Source: Sapria himalayana (lineage: Eukaryota; Streptophyta; Magnoliopsida; Malpighiales; Rafflesiaceae). From it: 64,000 bases of DNA. The notes below the pieces were generated by a model. That model did not search any database. It was given only the letters and a program-made list of their open reading frames with translations, and had not been told where the DNA came from. The translations under genes and the position numbers were made by a program. Of the stretch, positions 11,220 through 24,743 are shown in pieces. The stretch covers positions 241,001 to 305,000 of the forward strand of contig JAREIK010002991.1 of assembly GCA_029783825.1 (NCBI GenBank), in the 5' to 3' direction. How positions within the stretch are numbered: the first letter of the stretch is position 1; each line of letters opens with the position of its first letter.

Positions 11220-14200
11220 CTATCAAAATAAAATCAAAAAACTGTGTGACCGGCAGAGGAAAGAGAGGAGCAAGAAATCACAATTTTGGAAATAACAGAA
11301 ACAACTTATGTGAGCCCCCAAAAAAAAAAAAATCACAAGCTAAAATAATTTTAAAATAGCTAATTTAATGCAAGACTAATTTTATGTATTTTTTTTTTGC
11401 ATGCATACTAGGCCTAAAAGGATGGCCCAATGAGCCAAAGTGTAAATTTTGCATGCGTTATTGCATCATACATTGTATTATTCTACTAATTATTTCTTGG
11501 TTAATCATATGCATAAAAAATTTTGAGTTGAATATTTAGAAAATATTTTAAATTTCATAATAATTTTTATAAAACAATTATCCAATCTAAAGTGTAAATT
11601 ATGTGAATAATTAAATAATTTATATAAATATTATATGAATAAATATAATAGTCTCTCTTCAAATACTATGACTCCAATATAATTGGAGTCATAGTATTTA
11701 TTCTAAGATGAAACACAATATTTTGACATTATGAAATGAAAAAAATTTCATTGATTTATCTTTTATATGCTATATAAAATAGTATTTGATCTAATAACCC
11801 TATTAGTATCTACAAAACTTTAACATAAAAAAAAAAAAAATAACAATTACAATACTCCATAACACATCATACACGCAATCACCTTATATAGAGGACAAAT
11901 TTATTGTGATAGACCACACATTGGGTGCTTCTATTAAAGCATAAAGAAAAGCCAAGAAAAGATAAAAAAACTATAAATACAAAAAACTTGATATCTCAAT
12001 ATCTCCCATTAATCTGGTGCATATAAGTACACAATAATAATTTGGATGAAAAAAATGATAAGATGAGATATTTTCAAGACTTTCATGAAGATATCTATTT
12101 GCGCTCTTTTGTATGAATGTGTATTATAGTCTGTGTTGCACGGATACGCCTAGGAACTGCCATGTCCACGTGGACACTGCGACACGGGTCGGACACGTGT
12201 CCGATACGCCACGTGGCGTATCGGACACAAATCCGTATGGGATACGTCTCGTGGCATATCGGATACGCGTCGAAGACGTATCCGACGCATTGTTCGAAAA
12301 CAGTTGTCATTGCGTCAAACGGGGAGGGGAGGAGCACACCGCCAACAGCACCTAAGGTAACCTAATTCTATAAAGGGAAGAGGGGGGTTGGAATTTGTAT
12401 CGGGAGGGGGAGAGTTCGAAAATCAAAAATCGGGTGGGGGGGTGGGTTCGGGAGGGGGGGGGGGGGGGGAAGGTTCGGGAGGGGGGGAAGGTTCGGGAGG
12501 GGAGAGGGTGTTAGAGGGTTTAAATTTTGTTTACATTATTTTAAAATACAGAATTTTAAATTATTTTAAAATACCTAATATTTATAATTAATAATTTTTA
12601 TTTTTATTTTTATTTTTTTTATCATGACGTATCCTAGCCGTATCCGTATGCTAATTTTTTATAATTTGCCGTGTCCCCGTATCTTGCCGTGTCCGTATCT
12701 GTGCAACATAGATTATAGTCACAGTCTCATCTAGAATTTTCGACCAGATGAAGAAATAATCTACCTCGATGTGTTTCATCCACTCATAAAATACTGAATT
12801 ACAAGCTATTTACTTAGTTATCTGACTGTCACAATAAAAATCATGAGAAAGAAAGAAACCTAACTAATTTTCTCGAGTAAATATTACATTCAAAATATCT
12901 AACAAGTAATAATTTTCATCGCTTTAAATTTTATCTCTACGTTAAAACTCAAAAAAATTATTGATCTCTTATGTTTCCAAGAGACAAAATTTCACCGAAA
13001 AAATATATAAAAATATGTCATAAATCTTCTCGAATTTAAATACTTAATTAATTACAGGTGCCTATTATCCCTAAAAGAAATCCAAAATCCTAAAGACTTT
13101 TCTACATGCCAAGGAAAATTTAAAATGTGTCATAGATTCTCCTTGATAAATATATAAAGAAAATCTAAAAAAATAACTAATTATATTGACTACATTTATT
13201 ATATCTAGATGTCATAGTTATACATTCAATTTTTTTTATGATTATCTTATAACTATAAGTAATATAATCAAAGAAGGCATCACATTAAAAATAAAATTAA
13301 TATTGGAATAAATAAGAACATATACTAAAGTATAACTCAAAAGATAGATGTTCAAATAATATGAGCAGGGCTGGCTCGACCCAATTTTTTTGAGCCCAAC
13401 CAGGCTGGCGTGCCGTGCCTGGCACAACATGCGATAGTATTGTGTCATGCATGGCAGGGCATGGTCCCTTGGAGGTCAGGCCCGGCACGGGCCCGCGGCC
13501 CAAAATCCACCCTGGTTCAAGCCAATTCGAGTCGGGGCGGCAATTTTTTTTTAAAAAAATTGGAATTTTAGCGTGCACCGTCATCGCCCGTCATGTCTCG
13601 CCAAAGCCTTGCCCATCGAGCATCGGCTCATCATCTCCCCATCCTGACCACACTCAGTGCATGATCACCCATACCGTGCTTGGCATGACACAAAACTGAA
13701 ATGCCTTGGCTTGGCACGGCACGACTGGTGCCAAGCGTGTGCCCGGTTCAGCATAGCCTAGCCCATTTGACACTACCAAGAGATTAAATATTTACTATGT
13801 ATAAAGTGGATATCTCCTTTGTGTCAAAATAATATCCATCATACAAAATATCATCTTTGTGACGAAATAATATCGCACATCTAAAATTATGTCTAAAGAT
13901 ATTATTTGAGTTGAATAACTCTCAATTATCATTTTACATAGAAGTGTCAACTAGGTCGAGTGATCTGGGCAATATACGACTTGATTTAAAGTCATGCCTA
14001 AATGTGTTATGAACCTACACAGACCGTGCTAGGCCAAAATTTCTTGCATAGGAGGCACGATACTTCAAGACCCAGCACAATAGCTTGTGTGAGCCAATTT
14101 CAGCTTGGTTGGCGGAACAGGTTAGCCTAGAATGAACCAGACCAGCATGTAACAAACCAGTCTATCCTAGCTTGACCCAGTTTGGCACGACACAATACAA

Positions 14201-17200
14201 CCTGATCAAAAGACATGACAATGGATCATGTCAAGATGCTCATTTTTAGAGTTGTGCCAGCATAACACAATCCATACTAAAAACCATGACATGCCCAACA
14301 AGGCAAAATGAGCCGGATGGGCCTAAAAAAATAGTTATGTCAACATGACAAGACCCATTTGACACAGATAATCAACTAAAAATCATTCTACTATCTACAC
14401 TTATGTAGCTCAAACGAAATGATTACTTGTGAAAACCTCATAAACTAGACTCTGAGTCTAGGTGACTGCGTCAGGCCATATGTCTTCCACAATTTATAAA
14501 TTATACCTGAGTGTACTACTCAAAACCCTTGTGGCTACTCCATATACACTTTCTCAATGTCCCCGTGAATAAATATATTCTTTATATCTAGCTGGTATAT
14601 CATCTAATTATAAAATATTACATAAAAAAATAAAAATATGTATTTATGTCATCTTGATCATTGGAAAATAAGTATGTATCTTGAATAGACAGTAATTTTT
14701 TCAAAAGGTCATGTATTAATTTCCAAGTCCCATTAGAATAGACAGTATGTATCTCATCTATCATAGTCTGATACTATCTTGAATAAGATAATACCTCAAA
14801 AAAAGATTTTGATAAACTAGTATCATCAAGAGAAATAAAAAAAAATAAAACAATAATACAGCATAACATATAAAATTAGATGCTAAGACATCTCATATGT
14901 CCCTTTAGAATAAAAATTAAAAGATCAAAATCAGATAAACTAACTACAAGAACATCTAGCACCATAGTAGACTCATCTCTAGTCTTATTATGTTGGGTAT
15001 GTCTCTCTCTCCTTATATAAACTCTAGGAATTGGGTCACTAAATATCCTAGTTGTCGACACAATATAAGTATATACTAATGCAAACTCTTGTAATAATAC
15101 ATCATCTAGGTCTGAATTAGACCTCTCTACTTAGAAATCATTAATTTCTCTAAACTCAATATAATCTAAATTTGTTTATAGGTATAACTCCATAGAAGTA
15201 ACTTGGTACCAATATATAGCCAATAGATAACTCTCTCTACCAACTAGTAATTGAGATGAGATTGTTGGTAAGAAAGAATAAATAATTGATTCATATGCAA
15301 CATATAAATTTATATTCTTTTTAAGCTCATTAAATAACAAACTATATACAAAAAAGTAATATTTATACAAATTAAAATTCTATCAATCTCTGATAAAAAA
15401 TAATTATACTCTTTTGGATATTAGAATATCCAAGAAAAACATAAATCAATGCCCTAAATATCAATTAATCTTACCTTAAAAAATAATTAAGGATAAATTA
15501 AGTATATCCAACAACTCGAAGAAACATACTAAATAATATCTTTCTAGGATATAGGATCTAAAAAGATATGAACAAAGAAATAACATGAGGGCATATGATT
15601 AATAAAATAAATCACAGTTAAATTTATCTTCTCAAATAAATATTTTGGAATACTTTTTCCAAGTTAAAGTATCTAAGTTATCTCAATCAAATATTTATTT
15701 CTCCTTTTAATAACCTTATATTGTAAGAATATATTAAGACAAAAAGTCTGATATATAATCTCATAGTATATACAAAATATGTTAAGTTAGTCAGACATGT
15801 ATTCTAATACATTATCACTTTTAAATTTATTAATATATTTATTAAATTAAAATTCTCGTTTTATAAAAAATTTAAAAAATAAAAAATATATATAATATGG
15901 AACAAACCAAATATGTCCACGTACATCTCCAACAACCAGCAATAAACATGATCAGATAATCAAAATTTTCTCAGATCATATCTTTATTAAATTTCCATAT
16001 GACTACATGTATCAAATTAAATAAGTTCGGACTCAAATTAGATTGGCGAGTAGAATATGAAACTCGAGTAAGCTTTACTAGGTGACATATCTCATGCTCT
16101 ATGAACAAAATATCCTTAAAAACTATAATAAAATATTTCCAACTTTACTAATGATTGATAAACAAGTTAAGAATGCACAAGTAACGAGTCTAAAATACTC
16201 ATATATCTAAAATAAGATTTTACCATAGAATAAATAATTAGAAAAGATTGACAACACATACATTGAGAACTCCCATCAAAACATAAACAAAAATTAGAAA
16301 AGATTAAAAAAGATTATAAATATAAAAACTAGAAATCTCAATAGTTTTTATTATGACATAAATATCTCTTTTTTTCTATTACAAATAATATAATAAAAGA
16401 CATGAACATGATGACAAGTTTCACATAAAAAAACTAAAAATTTTGGTATATTTAAAAGATTAGCAAATTAGATGCATGAGACTTCAAATTTTTACAAATA
16501 AATATCTTAAAGACTTGGAAAAATTAATTTTCGAAAAAATTGATATTGTTCAAAATTATATTAAAATTTGAACAAATGATATTGCTTACATTTCCATACA
16601 AATGTATGGAAATTAAATTTAAATTAAATTTAATTTACATACGAATAATATTGTTCATAATTAAATTAAATTAAATTTTCATTCAAATGATAGTGTTCAA
16701 GATTAAATTTCCATAAAAATTAAATTTTCATACAGATGACATTGTTCACAATTTTGACACTAGTGGTTGGTGCCTAGGGCCCATGGTCCCTTAGTGGCTG
16801 GGCCTAGGTGGTGGGGCTCATGGCCACGACCCCATGCTATAGTTTTTAGGCTACTCAATTTCTATGATATAATAATTATTTCTACAATGATATCTTTTAA
16901 TTAATTGTCTTACGTTTGCCTTTATTATTCTTACTTTAAGTCTTCAATAAGAGCACTAGTGAGATACTTGAATTAATTTTCCTCTTATATAATGAGCCTG
17001 TGTGATGTATGAAGTCGAAGTTCAGTTGCAACTTATTATTTCAGGTTGTGTTAAGTTTTTTTTCAATCGTTGTCCGTTCTTTTATATTTTCGCATCGATT
17101 TATAACATGATATCAGAATCATATTATAAGAAACAAAACTCTAAAAAATGTGTAAATTAGAGTTGTAAACCTAAGTAGCACGGACACGGGGATACGACAC

Positions 17201-20200
17201 GGCAGGATACGAGGACACGAAAAATTTCAAAAAACCAAGATACGGATACGACTAGGATACGGCATGAAGAAAAAATAAATACAAATATTATCCATTAACA
17301 AAAATTTAAATAAATAAAAAGAATGTATTTAAAATTAATATTCCATATTTATATATTCCATATTTTAATATTGCATATATTTTATTATTCTTAAAATTAT
17401 GTATTTAAAATTAAAATAAATTATTTGTTTATTATATTTTGTATATATATTAAACAAATAATAATAATTAAAATATAAAAAAAAAATATTTAAACCCTCT
17501 AACCCCTGCCCCCTCCCGTTACAGCTTCTAACACCCTCTAACATATATTTAAAATACTGTATTTTAAAATAATGTAAAATATATTTAAACCCTCTAACAC
17601 CCTCCCTTTACAGTTTCGAACACACCCCCCTCCTGATACAGATTCCAAACCCCCCCCCCTTCCCTTTATAGAATTAGGTTACCTTAGGTAATGTTGGCGC
17701 CTCGGCGGTGCGCTCCTCCCCTCCCCGTTTGACGCAATGACAACTATTTCCCACAATCGACTTGTCGGTAACTCACTGTCGGTGGTGTGCTCCTCAATTT
17801 GTTGAAGATGTAGGAGTAATCATTAATATATAGTGTATTTTCGACGCGTTAGAATCGTAAAAATACGTCAGTTGGTAAACGACGCGTCTGTTGGTAAATG
17901 ACAACTGTTTCGGAACAATGCGTCAGATACATCTCCGATGCGTCTGTCCGATATGCTATGTGGCGTATCTGATATGGATTTTGTGAACAATACGACACGT
18001 GACATATCTGATATGGATTTTGTGAACGATACGCCACGTGGCATATCTGATATGGATTTTGTGAACGATACGTCACGTAGTGTATCGGACACGTATCCGA
18101 CGCGTGTCCGTACCATGTTGCCGTGTCCACGGGTCCAACACGTGGACACGGCAGTGCCTAGGCGTATCTGTGCAACATAGTTGTAAACCCTTGAAGGAGA
18201 AGAGCCATTTCATTGCACATCAGCCGTCACCCTCATTGTCGCACACCCACTATGTGCGACAGAAAATAAAACTGAAAATGACAACAACAAAAAAATAAAA
18301 AAAAAATACTTTTTTTGACAAAACAAAAATGCTATCACGTCTATTTGAATGCATATTAGAAAGAGAGGGGAAAACGAATATTCAACTGGTGACACCATGG
18401 ACCCCAAAAAAATTGATGTTGGTTATGCTGTGTGGGATGCTGACAACTTATATCAAAGTCACTCTCTAGATTTTTTGGGTGTTTTTTGCAGCTCAAATTT
18501 ATACATGATAGTGCAAGAGCAGGGTGTGCAGTGTAACATCATAGTGCATTGGGATGACAGATGGGGCCTGACGGCTGGACCCAAGCAGGAAAATAAAGGT
18601 CCATGCACAGCATGACTTGCGAAACTAGCCCATGCCGGCCAAAATCAGCCCGTAAATAGCCTGGACTGAACCATGCTAGCCTAGACAAAATCCAGCTAGC
18701 ATGGACCAGACCCAGACTAGCATGGATTGAACTTAAGTCAGGATGGGTTCAAACTATGTCGGACCAAGGATGACCAGGGTTGCCAAAAGGGCACAGAGCA
18801 ATTTGGGGTTGACAGGTTGACCGTTTATTAGCTGACACACTTGAGCCACAAACAAAAAAATAGCCCGTGCAGGCCCAGCATGGCCCATTTTACACTTCTG
18901 ACAATTCACGCATACACACACGTGTAACAATACACGTGACTGTGCTATTTGAACATAACAAACTAGCGCGCGGATGTGCTTATGACAAGTCCAATGTGTG
19001 GCACAGAGAGTGTACACGTGTGTGCATCATGTGGCAGAAAGTGCAGAATGGGCGTAGCTGTCATGGCACGACCATTTTGAAAGATCATGACCCAATAAAA
19101 ACATGATGGCCTCGTCTTAAAAGAAAATCTTGAAATATTCTAGAATCTCTCAGAAGATTCAAAATAAGTCTAAGAATGTTGTGTGGGTCAAGTTCGAAAT
19201 AATATTTATAGAAATCTTCAATTAAAAATAAATTCAATAATATCAATGATAAAAAAAAACAAATTAAATAATTATATAATTAACAAATATGATGAAGCCA
19301 ACTCACATGTTGGGTATTCCTATCAATAATATAGTAAAAGGTAAAAAGAAATAAAAGATTATAAAGTTATAAAACCATAACATCTTTCATCAGACTAGTG
19401 CGTATGAGTCTACAAAACTAAGTTTAGAAAGAAGAAAAATAAGCTAAAAACTCTTTAAAATATTAATAAAGATGTTCATTGATTACTCTGCTATTTGAAT
19501 ATGTATTATCTTATTGAAGCAGCATCAATGCTGCCAAGGAAGCACGGACGCGGCTCCCTATAGCCGTGTTCACGTGTTCTATACCTGGACACATAGACAC
19601 GGCACGGACACAGCACGGATATGTGTCCGATACGCCACGTGGCATATCGGATGGTTGCGTTGACAGCCGTATCCACGTCTATAGTGTCCGACGTCCGACG
19701 ACGTCGGGTGGCCAACATTGCCGCATGGGCGACGTTGGCCACTGGCAGGAGGCGGGTGCAATTTGAGGGTGAGGCAGAGGCAGACACGATTTGAGGGAGA
19801 GGCAGAATCAGGCACGATTTGAGGGGCGAGGCAGGGACGGGCGTGATTTGAGGGAGAGACAGGGACAGGCGTATTTGTGTGGGGATGTGGCATAAAATAA
19901 ATTATTTTTATAAAATAAAATAAAATATTTTTATATAATATAATTATAAAATATTATTTTATAAAATAAAATAATTATAAATATTATCTTATAAAATAAA
20001 ATAAAATACAATATTTTTATTTTATAAAATAAATAATATATATTTATTTTATATAATAAAATATTTTAATTTAATTTAATATAATTTATTTTATAAAATA
20101 CCTAATATTTATAAAAAAAATAATTTTTATTTTTAATTTTATTTTTTTATCATGCCGTATCCTAGCCGTATCCGTATCTAAGTTTTTTAGAATTTGTCGT

Positions 20201-23200
20201 GCCCCCGTATCCTGCAGTGTCGTATCCTTGTGTCCGTGTCAGTGCTTGTTAGAATGCTGCAATCCAGCTCTCAAATCTATTTCATATTTGGACTCTCGCG
20301 CATTAACAAAATTACTTACTATAAAAGGAGTGATCATCAAACTTTTTCCATAGCTATGTTTATTTCAAGTAGAATAACACATTTTATTATTTTTATAATC
20401 ATAAAATTCTCATTAGTCTGCTTTTCATATTTGGGATCTAAAGTGGTGAAATTGGCACTCACACGGCAACTCTTTTTTTAGTACTATATATTCCAATTGC
20501 ATCATGAATCAATAAAATGAATCAATGACATGTTATACTCAATATTTATTATCAAATATATTTTTATATTCTCATTTTAGTACTATATATTCTAATTTTT
20601 TTATCCTCAATTAATAATTATAAGATCTCTAATACTCGTTCTGAAATACTTAGTCATTAAGAATAATGACATATTATAATGAAAGAATTAAATGTGATCA
20701 CGTCTAATCATACATGAGGCCTCATTCCAAAATTTGCATGCCTGTAATAGAATGTAGATGATTATAAAAAACAAAAATAGGACTCAAAGAAAAAATGGGT
20801 CAGCTCAAAGCTAGGTTAGTAGTAATAAGCTTATGTAGATACATGGCAACGGTTACTGGATATTTTCTTTCATGTGAACAAAATAACCACTATTATATTA
20901 TTATTCCTTATTGTGATTTTATTAATGAATTATATATCAACTAGATGTAAGAAATGTATTCCTTCATGACGATCTTGAAGAATAAATGTTCATGCATCAT
21001 ACACCAAGATTTATTATTCTTATGATCATAGGCATGGTTGTGAAAGGTATTTTATGACATAAAATAAAATTATTTGGTACTTACTAAAATTTGATCTCAT
21101 GGGATATATATTAGATTATTCTTATTTCTTTCGACATGAATCAGAAAGTGAAAATATAAAATTATTTGCATATGTCGATAATATTTTAATTATAAAAAAT
21201 GATTAATTAAATATATTATAATAATAGTGTTCACAAACTATATTTTAGACAAATAAATAAGAATACCAAAGTTATTTTATTGGTATAGAGACCAGATGCT
21301 TAGGAGGTATGCTTTTTTTTAATCAAAGTAAATATATTTGAATATTTTATCTGATATTAATATGTCAGTAAACTTGTCCATATATATTGATTCATTGATT
21401 GATTTCCTAGGTATAAGATGATCATAGAAAAACTATCTTATCGTTACAAGGGTAGATATTACATAAGATATCAGTATGGCTAATTATTTTTTAAATTTTC
21501 CCAGATACATTCATGTGAATATAATATTTAGGATTCTTTGGATGTGGTATTATGTTTACAGATTATAAGCATAATCAAATAAAAAAATAATTCAATTATA
21601 ATTGGGCTCATGTGATTATGAAAAGGATCACCACAGACTAGTGCCTTTTTTTTTTGCAGATAGTTTTTGTTCATTATTAAAATAAGAGTTGATCAATTAT
21701 TTTGAAATCTAATACAAAAATAAAATATAAGATAATGAAAATAATAACTTATAAACTCTAATAGTATAGTCATTCCTTTGAAAAACTTTGTCTACCAATT
21801 CAGAGACCAATGATATTATACAGTGACAACCAGGTAGCCAGATACATTGCAGCCAACCTAATGTTCTACAAGCAAACAAAACATATTGAGATTGATTGTT
21901 TTATAAAACTGCTAGATATCAAACGTAAGCATCTTCAATAAAGCTACTAGAGGACCACAAGTTTTTTTCATCACTTCTAAACTAAAATTTTGTGACATGT
22001 ACCCATCAGCTTGAAGAAGGGTATTAAGTTTAAATATTAGGTTGATGTTACTTCTCTTTTATTGTTTGGGAGCACTCAACTCGTGAGTTGTCCCAAACCA
22101 TTTATACAGTATGTATGTTGTATAAAAGTTCTTTTTCCCCCATTTTTGCACAAAACCCTAACGATAGGTTTAACAATATTCATATATTGAATTATTATTA
22201 TTAGTTCCTCATAACTTGTATCAATATAAGCCAAAATACTAAGTAATTTTATACAAGAAATGTTGTGATGAAATAGACTAATGAGATAATATCAAACATA
22301 ATCTAACTCGAGAAAATTTTTAGGATGTTAAAATATTTTAAATTATAGACTCAAATTATAATTTTAATTATAAAAAAATAATTTCATTATTTTATAAGAT
22401 ATTATATTTTTGAGTATCAAGTATGTAGAATCTCACATTGATTCTATGTTCAACATGAATCTTCGAGATTTTAATTTTTCAACTTTATAATAATTTTGAA
22501 TCTAAACTCAATGATAGCTCAAAAGGCATCAAATATATTATATTCCTTATTTTTTTTTAGAAATACCCTTTTGATTTTCATCTATGACTCTCAAAAGAAT
22601 GTTTATATATATAAAGGTCGTGCATTAGCACGATGATAGATATCTTCGTCCAAGAATGATAAATCTTATATTCGAGAATCATCAGACACGATCTTTTTAA
22701 ATTTCAATGATAAAATTATTAGGATATTAACCTCTCATAGATCTCACACTAAAAAAGAAACTTACAAACTAGATACAATCTTTTTTAAGAGAATGTCTTT
22801 ATCATCCATGTTCTAAAGGATGTGTCATCAACCACACACCCCAAAACCAACATCTTACCAGAAAGCTCCCTTTAATACCACGTTCAGGGATCCTGTGAAA
22901 ATGAGGAGAAAAAAAAAATTGTTAAAAAGAGAAGTTGTTTTGAATACACATAATCTTATCTAAATAATTTGGGGTAGCTCACAAGTCAAATACTACAAAA
23001 TAAAAAAAAAACAAATAAAAACAAAAACAAAATAAACTAAAAAAAATTAACAATATAAAAAAAATAGACTTAATTAAAAATTTTAGAGAAATTAAAATAT
23101 TTATAAAATCTTGACAAATTATATCTTGGAATTATAAAAAACTAATATCTTTTTTTATATAGATTTACATTTTTGAGTATCATGCAAAATCTAAAATTTC

Positions 23201-23943
23201 TAAGTTTAATACGAATCTCCAAAACTTTAAAGTTTATATCTTTGCAATATTTTTTGGAACAAATGTTAACAAGTTTATTGTATTATAGATATTTATTAAA
23301 GATCATCTCTATTACACAAGGCACCCTCTTATCATATTGTTCATAAGAGATTAATATTATAATAATTTTATATTAAAAAAATCAAATAAGTTTTAACTGA
23401 TAAACCACAGAAATGATATCTATAACCATTAGACAAAGACATTGATTATCACATATAGAGATGATTTTAATTGTTGATATTTATCAAACTAAATTACAGT
23501 GAGCATCTAAAGTTTAAGCTTCATATTTAAAAATAATAACTACAAAAGTCTTGAACCTCGTATATAATACATCAAATTATAAAATATAAATATATTACAA
23601 AATATAAATGATATAATATTTCAAATAATACAAGTATTATATTTTCTAAAATAAATGTATTTATAGATTTTAAAACTTTTTGAGTCAAAAAGAATAAATT
23701 ACAATATCAACATTTGAGAGATCTACAATTTTTTATTTGTTTTGCACGATCGAATACACATTAAATATAATTAAGTAGTAATTAAGAAATATAATCAACA
23801 CAACACAATGAATTGACATAATTATAAAAGATATTAATGATAACAACAATTAGCTAATAAGAAAAACTAAAGATAACATTTTTATGATGATGCAAAAAAA
23901 TTTATGTATTTAACCATAATACATTACCAAAGGATGAAGTTGC

Positions 23944-23977
<34 letters not shown>

Positions 23978-24493
23978 ACTCCCAGCCCTAAGATTATATT
24001 TTAATTTTCATTCATATATTAAAGAAATAATTAATTTCTTTAAATTTTGACGATTAATTCTTTTTTTTGTTCATTATTAATATCGGTTGACATCGCCCAC
24101 ACTTGACAATTTGTTTGCTTGTTCACAGTTCATTATTAATATTCCCATTTTTTATTATTGATATTAAAATATTTAAATTTAAAAAAACATATATTTAATG
24201 AAAAGTGTGCGGCTCAGGTGCCACCAAAGCTTTGCACCTAGGAGCATCTTGCATCTTCACAATTATGCTCTTTCAATTATAAATTCTATAGACACTTCCC
24301 TAAGCAATACAACATGAAAAATTCATGGAGTACATAAATAAGAATGCAATACATTTATTAAAAAAATTTAAAAGCTCAAAAGAGAAGATGTTCACCTGAA
24401 TGCGAAAGCAAACAACAGAAGAAATATTGGAGATGCAGACTTACACTGCTTGCATAGCATAAAATACAGAATAAGACAATTGTGATGGTTCAG

Positions 24494-24528
<35 letters not shown>

Positions 24529-24665
24529 ATGTATATATATGTATGTATATGTATATATATGTATATATATATATGTATGTATATGTATATATATGTATAT
24601 ATATATATATGTATGTATATGTATATATATGTATATATATATATGTATGTATATGTATATATATG

Positions 24666-24696
<31 letters not shown>

Positions 24697-24711
24697 ATAT
24701 ATATATGTATG

Positions 24712-24743
<32 letters not shown>

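Larger units (their letters stand above)
11800..16480 (-). mobile_element. Decayed Ty1-copia element, minus strand, interrupted by three insertions
   Basis: On the minus strand the RNase H end is readable at 12850-12712, with CDSQ and [10 protein letters not shown]. It resumes left of the MITE at 12130-12000. RT and integrase-like remnants follow to about 16400, and the block 14880-15070 resembles a pol linker. Insertions are the MITE at 12131-12711 and hAT remnants at about 13360-13778 and 13939-14370. The same antisense order recurs at 25829-28089. Many stops: fossil only. Outer borders are approximate. Confidence 0.6.
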
